A stretch of DNA of 20,346 nucleotides from CAZKXU01 sp964556665. Lineage in GTDB: Bacteria > Bdellovibrionota_C > UBA2361 > CAZKXU01. Every line of letters starts with the position of its first letter. Position 1 is the stretch's first letter. Shown here piece by piece: positions 8,553 through 15,280 of the stretch. The stretch spans positions 1 to 20,346 of the forward strand of contig CAZKXU010000064.1 of assembly GCA_964556665.1 (NCBI GenBank). Reading direction: 5' to 3'. The translations under genes and the position numbers were made by a program. The notes beneath the pieces were generated by a model, which saw only the letters and a program-made list of their open reading frames with translations, had not been told where the DNA came from and ran no database searches.

Positions 8553-9402
8553 CGCAAAAATAAAGATTCTATTTAAAGATCATGAGAAGATGGTTTTTCG
8601 TGTCTTTCCGGATAACGGGATAATGCTCCGTTATCTGCCCGGACAGTACGGATCGCTTGGACTTTACTCCGATACTCTGCGCATTGATGGAGCGCAGAAA
8701 GAGCCACAAACAGTAGAGCTTATAAAACGCGCATATTCCCTCTCTACCTCAATCATAGAGAGAGGCAAGCTTATTGATCTACCTAGCGTTGGATATTATG
8801 AATATTACATAGATTTAGTTACTCTCCCTGAACAGACATTCCCTAGATTATCCGCCAGACTTTTTACACTTCAAGATGGTGATTCAATCTTTGTGGGACC
8901 TAAGATTGTCGGCCATTATACCCTTGCAGCACGCGCGCACGGCAGGAATATCGTCTTTGTTTCTGCCTTGACAGGCGAGGCACCGCATAATTCGATGATT
9001 AATCAGGCTTTGAATGAAGGAGTTTCAATCGCACATATCATAGTTGCTGAGAAAGAGTGGGTATCTCCTTACCTAGCTCAGCATCAGGCTGTCATGCAGC
9101 ATTTTAGCAACTATAAATGCCTAACGATTGATAATGATCCTCACTACGAAACATTAGGAAATCAGATAAAAAAGTGGTATCTAGAACCTGATTCTGCGCG
9201 CATCGATCTAGGCTTTGCACTAGATGCGAACTGCCATTTCTTTCTGTGCGGCGACCCTATAATGATCGGAGCGCCGCGTAAACTAGGCGGATGGCAGTAT
9301 GAATATCCAGACTATGGCTTGATGCGTATACTTGAGGGTCTGGATTATAAACCGGCTACAAGGTTTGAAGCAGGATCGATAAGTTTTGAGGCATATTGGT
9401 AA
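8536..9402 (+). CDS. Ferredoxin-NADP reductase-like flavoprotein
   Basis: FAD/NAD(P)H-binding oxidoreductase of the FNR superfamily. P-G-Q-Y at residues 35-38 and the FAD-binding R-A-Y-S-L-S-T at 65-71 mark the flavin domain. V-G-P-K-I and F-V-S-A-L-T-G-E-A-P followed by F-F-L-C-G-D-P (about 235-241) mark the nucleotide-binding domain. The C-terminus ends in E-A-Y-W, like the aromatic end of bacterial ferredoxin reductases that stacks on FAD. It overlaps the end of the HAD gene by 17 bases and stops one base before the Fe-S gene, so it is translationally linked to both. The likely job is passing electrons between NAD(P)H and the next gene's Fe-S clusters. The physiological acceptor is inferred. 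Confidence 0.82.
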   Translation: MEKQYNAKIKILFKDHEKMVFRVFPDNGIMLRYLPGQYGSLGLYSDTLRIDGAQKEPQTVELIKRAYSLSTSIIERGKLIDLPSVGYYEYYIDLVTLPEQTFPRLSARLFTLQDGDSIFVGPKIVGHYTLAARAHGRNIVFVSALTGEAPHNSMINQALNEGVSIAHIIVAEKEWVSPYLAQHQAVMQHFSNYKCLTIDNDPHYETLGNQIKKWYLEPDSARIDLGFALDANCHFFLCGDPIMIGAPRKLGGWQYEYPDYGLMRILEGLDYKPATRFEAGSISFEAYW

Positions 9403-9403
9403 T

Positions 9404-10456
9404 ATGACTAGATTTGAACTACAGAAAAAAATCTTAACTAACGGCCATTTCTATAAATTAATTTGCGGTGCTGGAAACGAGGATGCGAACGAAGTTTATA
9501 AACTTACACTAGTGTATTCCTTGGCCGGAGCGCTCGGAGTGGATGTTTCAGCTAATCCTAAGGTAGTAGCTGCTTGCAGAGAGGCTGTTCTCGAGGCACG
9601 CAGACTATCTTCTAGGTATGGAATGAAAACCTTTGTCGATCCATTCATTACAGTATCAGTAGGTATGCCTGGGGATCAGCATGTTCGTAAGGCTCAAATT
9701 ATTGAGTCTAACTGTACCTCCTGTGGGGCCTGTATCCCTGTTTGTCCAACTGAAGCTATTCCGCATGAACTCAAAATTATTAGAGATCGCTGCATCGGCT
9801 GTGGTGCCTGTGCCGTAGCCTGCCAAGATGATGCAATTCAATACCACCATAATAATATAAACATAGAACGCGTATTACAGGAATGTATCGCCTTAGGTGC
9901 AGAAAATATAGAGCTGCACGCTAACATCTTAGATCATAAGACTTCGCTTGCTGAATGGAAGCTTGTAGCCTCACTCTTGCCGCACTCATTTGTTAGTTTA
10001 TGTACCGATAGAGGTTATCTTTCTAACCACGAGCTGAGAGAAAGGGTAAAGATGATGTTAGAGGTTGCTCCAGGGCGCATGATTGTACAGGCAGATGGAA
10101 TTCCGATGAGCGGCGGGAAGGATGATTTCAATACAACTTTGCAGGCTATAGCAACAGCCGATATAGTAGCCAAAACACAGCTTCCTGTATTTCTGCTACT
10201 TTCCGGCGGAACGAATTCAAAATCGATCGAGCTTTCTAAGCTCTGTGCAGTTCCTTATGCCGGTGTCTCAATCGGCACATATGCACGTCACAGGGTCTAT
10301 AAATATATAAACACACCGGAATTCCCTAATAATGGGGTATTGGAGCAGGCGGTAATTGAAGCTCGTAAACTTGTGGAAACGTGTTATACCTATGACGGTA
10401 TCTATGGAGAATCTAAACTTGAACTAACAACAGATGAGGTCGCAGCTAATGCATAA
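9404..10456 (+). CDS. LdpA-like protein with two [4Fe-4S] clusters
   Basis: Two ferredoxin-type motifs are visible: C104-x2-C107-x2-C110-x3-C114-P and C130-x2-C133-x2-C136-x3-C140, the second lacking the usual proline after the last cysteine. The N-terminal segment (V-Y-S-L-A-G-A-L-G-V-D-V-S-A-N-P) and the C-terminal barrel-like region with A-D-G-I-P-M-S-G-G and L-S-G-G-T-N resemble LdpA, the cyanobacterial light-dependent-period Fe-S protein. Here there is no sign of photosynthesis, so a different redox role is likely. The ATG at 9404 was chosen because it follows the reductase stop by one base; an in-frame ATG at 9386 lies inside that gene. It overlaps the aldolase gene by 8 bases. Whether it serves the pathway or the divergent radical SAM enzyme is unknown. 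Confidence 0.8.
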   Translation: MTRFELQKKILTNGHFYKLICGAGNEDANEVYKLTLVYSLAGALGVDVSANPKVVAACREAVLEARRLSSRYGMKTFVDPFITVSVGMPGDQHVRKAQIIESNCTSCGACIPVCPTEAIPHELKIIRDRCIGCGACAVACQDDAIQYHHNNINIERVLQECIALGAENIELHANILDHKTSLAEWKLVASLLPHSFVSLCTDRGYLSNHELRERVKMMLEVAPGRMIVQADGIPMSGGKDDFNTTLQAIATADIVAKTQLPVFLLLSGGTNSKSIELSKLCAVPYAGVSIGTYARHRVYKYINTPEFPNNGVLEQAVIEARKLVETCYTYDGIYGESKLELTTDEVAANA

Positions 10457-11246
10457 TGATTTTAAAGCAAAACTTAAATCTGGAAAAACTATCTTTGGGA
10501 CCTGGAATACCCTGCCTTCAGCGAGTGTGTCGGAAGCGTTAGCGCAGTGCGGGCTTGATTTTGTGATTGTAGATGGTGAGCATGGGCCCATCTCTTTTGA
10601 AACAGCAGAGAGCATGGCAAGAGCAGTGCAGACAACACTGCCATGTTTAATGCGGGTACCAGCTGCTGATGAGTATTTAATTCTAAAAGCACTTGATATA
10701 GGGATGGACGGCGTTCAGGTACCGCACGTATCTGATGCCGCAGCCGCCTCAAGAATTGTAAAGGCAGCAAAATACGCTCCTCAAGGTGAGCGCGGCTTCT
10801 CACCTTTTACCCGTGCCGGCAAGTTTGGATTAAATGCAAAGACTCATGCAGTTACTGCAAATCAAAATACAGCACTTATTCTTAACGTAGAGGGAGCAGA
10901 GGGGATTAAAAACCTTAAAGATATCGTGAAGGTTAAAGAGATAGATGTTGTATTTATTGGTCCTTATGACCTATCACAGTCTTTAGGAGTTTCTGGTCAG
11001 GTAGAATCAAAAGAGGTTCTTTCAAGTATTCGGCACGCAGTTGAGATCTGTAACGATGCCGGAGTAGTTTGTGGATCACATGCTCGTGATAAGAAATATG
11101 CGGAGATGTTGATGGAGTTTGGGGTGAGGTATATTACTTATTCGGTTGATGCGGCGATGTTGGTAAATGCTTACCAACAGGAAATTAAGAATTTATGGCT
11201 CTCACTGGGAGCGCGGGATTCCAGCCCGCACAGTAATCGGCATTAG
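10449..11246 (+). CDS. HpcH/HpaI-family class II pyruvate aldolase
   Basis: Cytoplasmic metal-dependent aldolase joining or splitting pyruvate and an aldehyde to give a 4-hydroxy-2-oxo (2-keto-3-deoxy) acid. Conserved positions are intact: H45 in D-G-E-H-G-P, R69, and metal ligands E148 (V-E-G-A-E-G) and D174 (G-P-Y-D). With the ATG at 10449 this numbering nearly matches that of characterised HpcH (H45, R70, E149, D175), which supports that start over the in-frame ATG at 10434. The last dozen or so residues (from about L-G-A-R) are encoded by a REP-like repeat, so the native C-terminus has been replaced or extended. In this operon it may build the sugar-acid backbone. The aldehyde substrate cannot be read from sequence. 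Confidence 0.87.
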   Translation: MHNDFKAKLKSGKTIFGTWNTLPSASVSEALAQCGLDFVIVDGEHGPISFETAESMARAVQTTLPCLMRVPAADEYLILKALDIGMDGVQVPHVSDAAAASRIVKAAKYAPQGERGFSPFTRAGKFGLNAKTHAVTANQNTALILNVEGAEGIKNLKDIVKVKEIDVVFIGPYDLSQSLGVSGQVESKEVLSSIRHAVEICNDAGVVCGSHARDKKYAEMLMEFGVRYITYSVDAAMLVNAYQQEIKNLWLSLGARDSSPHSNRH

Positions 11247-11270
11247 ATCGTGCGGGCTAGAAGCTCGCGG
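11206..11270. repeat. Inverted pair of REP-like hairpins
   Basis: The first hairpin (11206-11229) matches the 6465 and 13763 copies. The second (11251-11270) is the same element in reverse orientation with a few changes (GCGGGCT-AGA-AGCTCGC). They are separated by about 20 bases that contain the aldolase stop codon. The arrangement is like a REP doublet (BIME). It could fold into two stems between aldolase and fusion gene and affect mRNA stability or translation of the next gene. Confidence 0.75.
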
Positions 11271-11286
11271 TAAAGTTTTATTTTAT

Positions 11287-12990
11287 ATGAATAACTCTAA
11301 AAGCTTTGAAATCCTAGACTGCACTATCCGTGACGGCGGATATCTCAATAACTGGCATTTCGATAATAAATTAGTACGGGAACTCTACCGCAATATCTCC
11401 CGATCCGGAGTTGATCTAATCGAGATAGGACTTCGCAACCAACCGAAAGATGGAGTAGGAGTTTGGTATTATACCCCTGAAGAGGTATTAAATGAGATTT
11501 TTGAAGGGATCTCCGGGGTTGGGCTTTCATTATTAATAGATGATGGACGAGCGGATCTTGAAAATATACCTGATGCACAAGAGAGTTTGGTGCGTCTTTA
11601 TAGGATAGCCTCTCATAAGAACCGTGTGAGTGAGGGGATCCAGCTCTGTGAAAAAATTAAGGAACGCGGCTATCAGACCTCTTTGCAGCTGATGGGTATA
11701 GTCGGTTATGGCAAAGAGGAATTGCAATCCGTCATTTCACCACTCAAAGACTCAACGGTAGATTATGTTTATTTTGCAGATAGCTACGGTTCATTATTTC
11801 CATCACACATCCCACCCTTAGTTGACGCGCTGCAAAAAAGCGGCAAAAAAATCGGGTTTCATCCGCATAATAATTTACAGCTCGCATTTGCTAATACATT
11901 AGAGGCGATGCGCTGTGGAATTGATATCGTCGATGGCACTGTGTATGGCATGGGAAGAGGGGCAGGCAATCTGCCGCTTGAAGTTTTACTTATATATCTT
12001 GAAAAAACGTTGGGGCAGGATCGGTATAATTCGCTGCCAGTTCTAGACCTAATAGACCGTTATATATTGAAGCTTCATAAGGAGCTACGCTGGGGATATA
12101 ATTTGCCATTCATGCTCTCCGGTGCATTCGAGGTTCACCCAGACTATTCTAGGACACTGACAGAGCATTATCATTTTACAGTGGATCAGATAGCCAAGGC
12201 GCTGGAAGTTATTCATGCACTTAATCCTATAGGTTTTAAAAAGGAGCTTTTGGAGAGAGTTGTACAGAGCGGCTTTGTAATGACTGATGCTAAATCTAGT
12301 ACTCTTGAAACTCCCGCATCATTAGTTAAAAGATCTTTGACTAAGCCTACATATATCGATCGTCATAAAGGAAAAGACTTTCTGATAATAGCAAGCGGCC
12401 CAAGCATTAAGCAGTATAAACCAGAGATAGATCAGTTTATCAAACGGTACGATCCGGTGACTATCGGAGTTAATTATTTAGGCCAGCTTTTTGTCCCGCA
12501 CTACCACGGCTTTAGTAACAAAAAACGGTTTATTAGTTATGTTGATCTAGTCGCAGAAAATTCGAAGCTATTACTTTCAAATATTTTTGAACCTGCATTT
12601 ATCTCTGATTACACGCAGCGCGGCTACGAAGTTATGGAGCATCTTGCGCATGTTGGAGACAGCTTTGAAATAGAAGATGGGGTGATTAAAGCAAATTTTC
12701 GCACAGTTGGTTTGCTTATGGTCGCGGTTTCAATTGTTATGGGAGCCAAAAGAATTTTCATTGCTGGGATGGATGGCTATGATAAAGAGGCTTTTCTTGC
12801 CAATAAAGTTCACTTCTATGAAGAGAATGAAAATTCTAAAGACTTTCAGGATCTAATGGAGCTGCATAATGGGAATGAAGCTATGCTAAGAGCAATAAAT
12901 AATTATCTGTTGCATCGCAGTAGGGAAGGGCTGCACATTATTACACCGACAAGCCACAAACATTTTTACAACAGTATTTTTAATTGGTGA
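11287..12990 (+). CDS. DRE-TIM aldolase fused to GT42/DUF115-like domain
   Basis: Bifunctional-looking protein of 567 residues. Residues 1 to about 290 are an HMGL-like DRE-TIM metallo-aldolase: L-D-C-T-I-R-D-G-G with R15 and D16, metal ligands H192 and H194 in G-F-H-P-H-N-N, and G-M-G-R-G-A-G-N near 218, as in 4-hydroxy-2-oxovalerate aldolases. From about residue 350 a Rossmann-like domain follows, with I-I-A-S-G-P-S (G371-P372-S373) and F-I-A-G-M-D-G-Y (about 491-498). Both recall the GPS and S-G-I-D-F-Y motifs of CMP-sialic-acid-using GT42 sialyltransferases and DUF115/Maf proteins. The start at 11287 avoids translating the upstream REP half; the frame is open further upstream. The next gene makes a CMP-sugar, which fits a CMP-sugar transferase. 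Aldolase domain is secure; transferase domain is inferred. Confidence 0.78.
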   Translation: MNNSKSFEILDCTIRDGGYLNNWHFDNKLVRELYRNISRSGVDLIEIGLRNQPKDGVGVWYYTPEEVLNEIFEGISGVGLSLLIDDGRADLENIPDAQESLVRLYRIASHKNRVSEGIQLCEKIKERGYQTSLQLMGIVGYGKEELQSVISPLKDSTVDYVYFADSYGSLFPSHIPPLVDALQKSGKKIGFHPHNNLQLAFANTLEAMRCGIDIVDGTVYGMGRGAGNLPLEVLLIYLEKTLGQDRYNSLPVLDLIDRYILKLHKELRWGYNLPFMLSGAFEVHPDYSRTLTEHYHFTVDQIAKALEVIHALNPIGFKKELLERVVQSGFVMTDAKSSTLETPASLVKRSLTKPTYIDRHKGKDFLIIASGPSIKQYKPEIDQFIKRYDPVTIGVNYLGQLFVPHYHGFSNKKRFISYVDLVAENSKLLLSNIFEPAFISDYTQRGYEVMEHLAHVGDSFEIEDGVIKANFRTVGLLMVAVSIVMGAKRIFIAGMDGYDKEAFLANKVHFYEENENSKDFQDLMELHNGNEAMLRAINNYLLHRSREGLHIITPTSHKHFYNSIFNW

Positions 12991-12994
12991 TTAT

Positions 12995-13001
12995 AAGGAG
13001 G
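12995..13001 (+). promoter_or_regulatory. Strong ribosome binding site of the cytidylyltransferase gene
   Basis: A complete AAGGAGG, 12 bases before the ATG at 13014. It is the clearest Shine-Dalgarno in the operon, where most other genes rely on overlap or near-overlap with the preceding stop. Confidence 0.6.
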
Positions 13002-13013
13002 CAGTAATTCAAT

Positions 13014-13754
13014 ATGCCAAAAGTTATAGGAATAATTCCATCCCGACTGAAATCAACCCGCTTGCCGGAGAAGGCCTTGGTCGACATTGAAGGTTTGCCT
13101 ATGGTTGTACACGTACTTAAGCGAGCTGAGATGGCCGCTTCACTTTCTCAAGTCTTAGTGGCGACTGATAGTGAGGAGATTTATAATGTAGTAATGAAGC
13201 ATGGCGGCAGCGCTGTCATGACCTCCGCGCACCATCAAAACGGTACCGAGCGTATTGCTGAGGTGGCTTCTAAGTTGGATGCAGAGATAGTGGTAAATAT
13301 ACAAGGGGATGAGCCTCTGCTTTATCCTGAGCATATTGATGCAGCAGTAAATCCGCTGATCGCAGACTTATCGGTCAATATTTCGGTATTAGTAACACCT
13401 TATAAGATTAAAAATAGCCCATCCGATATAAAAGCAGTGATCGATAAGAATCAGAATATTATGTACTGCTCCCGTACCGATCTTCCAAGTGATGCCCGCA
13501 CCCCAGTCGATACAGTTTGGAAGATGTGCTTCATTGTGCCGTTTCGAAGGGAGTTTTTACTGCAATACTCGAAGTGGGATCAGACACCGCTTGAGCGTAT
13601 AGAATTCAATGAGTATCTAAGAGTGTTGGAGAACGGCTACAAGATTAGAGCTGTGCCGGTTGAGGGCGGTCATATTAGTGTCGATACTGCCGAGGATCTG
13701 GAGAAGGTGCGGATGTTGATGAGGGAGGATAAATTAGTGGGGAGATATAGATAA
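13014..13754 (+). CDS. KdsB-like CMP-sugar (3-deoxy-manno-octulosonate) cytidylyltransferase
   Basis: Transfers CMP from CTP to a 2-keto-3-deoxy sugar acid such as Kdo. Family motifs: I-I-P-S-R-L-K-S-T-R-L-P-E-K (residues 7-20, CTP binding), T-S-x2-H-x2-G-T-E-R (70-80), N-I-Q-G-D-E-P (95-101, metal-binding D99) and V-D-T-A-E-D-L near 225. Length, 246 residues, is normal for KdsB. The region usually read as E-x-L-E-Q-L-R-A-L-E-x-G is E-R-I-E-F-N-E-Y-L-R-V-L-E-N-G here, so it may be a paralogue dedicated to another ulosonic acid. It is the last gene of the operon, and a REP pair follows its stop. No symbol is given because housekeeping kdsB may lie elsewhere. Confidence 0.85.
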   Translation: MPKVIGIIPSRLKSTRLPEKALVDIEGLPMVVHVLKRAEMAASLSQVLVATDSEEIYNVVMKHGGSAVMTSAHHQNGTERIAEVASKLDAEIVVNIQGDEPLLYPEHIDAAVNPLIADLSVNISVLVTPYKIKNSPSDIKAVIDKNQNIMYCSRTDLPSDARTPVDTVWKMCFIVPFRREFLLQYSKWDQTPLERIEFNEYLRVLENGYKIRAVPVEGGHISVDTAEDLEKVRMLMREDKLVGRYR

Positions 13755-13762
13755 TCTCCCTC

Positions 13763-13836
13763 TGGGACCGCGGGCTTCCAGCCCGCTTAATCGTCGTTGC
13801 AAGATTTATCTAGTGGGCAGGAAGCCTGATGTCCCA
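13763..13836. repeat. Inverted pair of REP-like hairpins between convergent genes
   Basis: 13763-13786 is the cleanest copy of the element, with a perfect GCGGGCT/AGCCCGC stem. 13812-13836 is a diverged inverted copy (its reverse complement keeps TGGGAC, GGCTTCC and GCCC). The pair fills the gap between the convergent cytidylyltransferase and AAA+ ATPase genes, where it could block read-through from both sides. Confidence 0.7.
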
Positions 13837-13848
13837 CAAAAGACATCC

Positions 13849-15087
13849 TTAATACTGCATATCCTTCCAAGCCAACTCTCTTTTCTCAGCATCCGGATCG
13901 TTAACAATCCCCGCCAAGACCACCCGACCAAGCCGCGCGTATATCTGATCGATGCTAGCGTTTCGTCCATCCGGTATCAATGGATCCATGAAATCATGGT
14001 GGAAGCGCAGCATATGCTCAAAAACTGCGCGGTCATGTTTGCTTTTAGCAATGATACACCAGATATTTTTACCGATAAAACCAAAGTCTGTAAGACCCCA
14101 CTGCAGCAGCTTTGATACGTACTGACCGCAGGTAAGAAGCTCCTCCGGTGCCGGCGGACGTTCAAATTCATAAGATCCGTCTGAGTTGCGCATGCGATCG
14201 GCTATGCTCACTAGGTTCGCCACAAGCTGCGGATGGCAGTGCGGCGCCAGTATCTTCTGTTCAAGTTCAGAATTAAGATATGTCATTGTAACCGGATGTA
14301 CGCGCCGCATTAGAGCGTCATCTATTACTCGATTGAAATTTTTAGTGAAAATAATTAGTAAATTATCGATATTTGCGTCGATCGGCGGTCGCGATTCAAG
14401 CCAGATACGGGCATCCTGAATGGGGCCTAGAAAAAATGTGTCAATGGCGTGATCAGGTTTATCAAGCTCATCGACTAGAAGGATGACAGGCCTCTCCTGT
14501 GACTTTAGAAATGCACGTGATAGAATGCCAAGGTTCATTACATCTTCGACAGACCCTTCATTTTTTCCAACCATAGCGTTTACCATGGCGAGAGTGGAGG
14601 GGCTCTCGATCAGGTTCTGCATCGGCATTCCTTTGTAGCAGCTAAGGCAGAGGAGCTCCGCACCGCAAACTTTAGCTAGAGACTTGGCCATAAAGCTCTT
14701 GCCGCAACCTGATGGACCTTCAAGTAATAGGGATCTGGCGCGATCAGTTGGTGTATTTAGTAATAGACATAGCTGCACCGCTACATATGGAAGACATTGA
14801 TAGCCGACTTTTTCTAGCTTTGCTATAAGTTCCTGTGGAGAGGATGCTGCTGTAAAACCGGGAGGATTTAAGTTATCTCCAGTCTCGAACTGTTTGTTGA
14901 TAACCTTATTTTTGGTGCGGCCAGACACGAGCAGTTCCCGTGGCTTTTCGTCTATGATCGGTTTATTAGCTGTAGCAACCTGAACCTCCTCACTACCCTT
15001 AAATGCCAAGGGTGGGCGCTGGTGCAGCTCTGCTACAGCGCAAGGAGTTTCCTGTTCTACTATTATCTTTTTTGCTTTAGTCGACAT
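13849..15087 (-). CDS. MoxR-type AAA+ ATPase
   Basis: Single AAA+ module in a 412-residue protein. Walker A G-P-S-G-C-G-K-S is at 124-131, Walker B I-L-L-V-D-E at 202-207, a sensor-1-like F-T-K-N-F-N follows, and D-D-A-L-M-R-R-V holds the arginine finger pair. The N-terminal 110 residues are low in recognisable structure and probably partly disordered. This layout fits AAA_5/MoxR chaperone-like ATPases that remodel or metallate partner proteins, often with a von Willebrand A-domain protein encoded next door. No such partner is present here, so this one stands alone. The start ATG has only a weak TTAGG upstream. A short GTCCG-ACTG-CGGAC inverted repeat (15112-15125) and an A/T palindrome (15102-15116) lie in its upstream region. 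Confidence 0.82.
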   Translation of the reverse strand: MSTKAKKIIVEQETPCAVAELHQRPPLAFKGSEEVQVATANKPIIDEKPRELLVSGRTKNKVINKQFETGDNLNPPGFTAASSPQELIAKLEKVGYQCLPYVAVQLCLLLNTPTDRARSLLLEGPSGCGKSFMAKSLAKVCGAELLCLSCYKGMPMQNLIESPSTLAMVNAMVGKNEGSVEDVMNLGILSRAFLKSQERPVILLVDELDKPDHAIDTFFLGPIQDARIWLESRPPIDANIDNLLIIFTKNFNRVIDDALMRRVHPVTMTYLNSELEQKILAPHCHPQLVANLVSIADRMRNSDGSYEFERPPAPEELLTCGQYVSKLLQWGLTDFGFIGKNIWCIIAKSKHDRAVFEHMLRFHHDFMDPLIPDGRNASIDQIYARLGRVVLAGIVNDPDAEKRELAWKDMQY

Positions 15088-15280
15088 AAAACCTAATAAT
15101 ATTAGGGAGTTGTCCGACTGCGGACTGTTCGCCCTGGTTAGTTATAGTTATGCTCCTAACTCTAATAATGTAGCAGAGAGATTTTCCTATTTTTTATGCA
15201 ACATTTTCGTACAGAATAGTAATAACTCTTATTGATACTTCGTTTGGAGTTGAATATTCGTGATTTTAAGGGAAAGCATT

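Noticed and set aside
11206..13836. REP-like palindromes as a CRISPR array
   Set aside because: The copies are kilobases apart, palindromic and without regular spacers.
15112..15125. GTCCG-ACTG-CGGAC inverted repeat as a terminator or riboswitch
   Set aside because: The stem is only 5 bp with no T-run and no larger conserved fold; at most an operator, noted under the ATPase gene.
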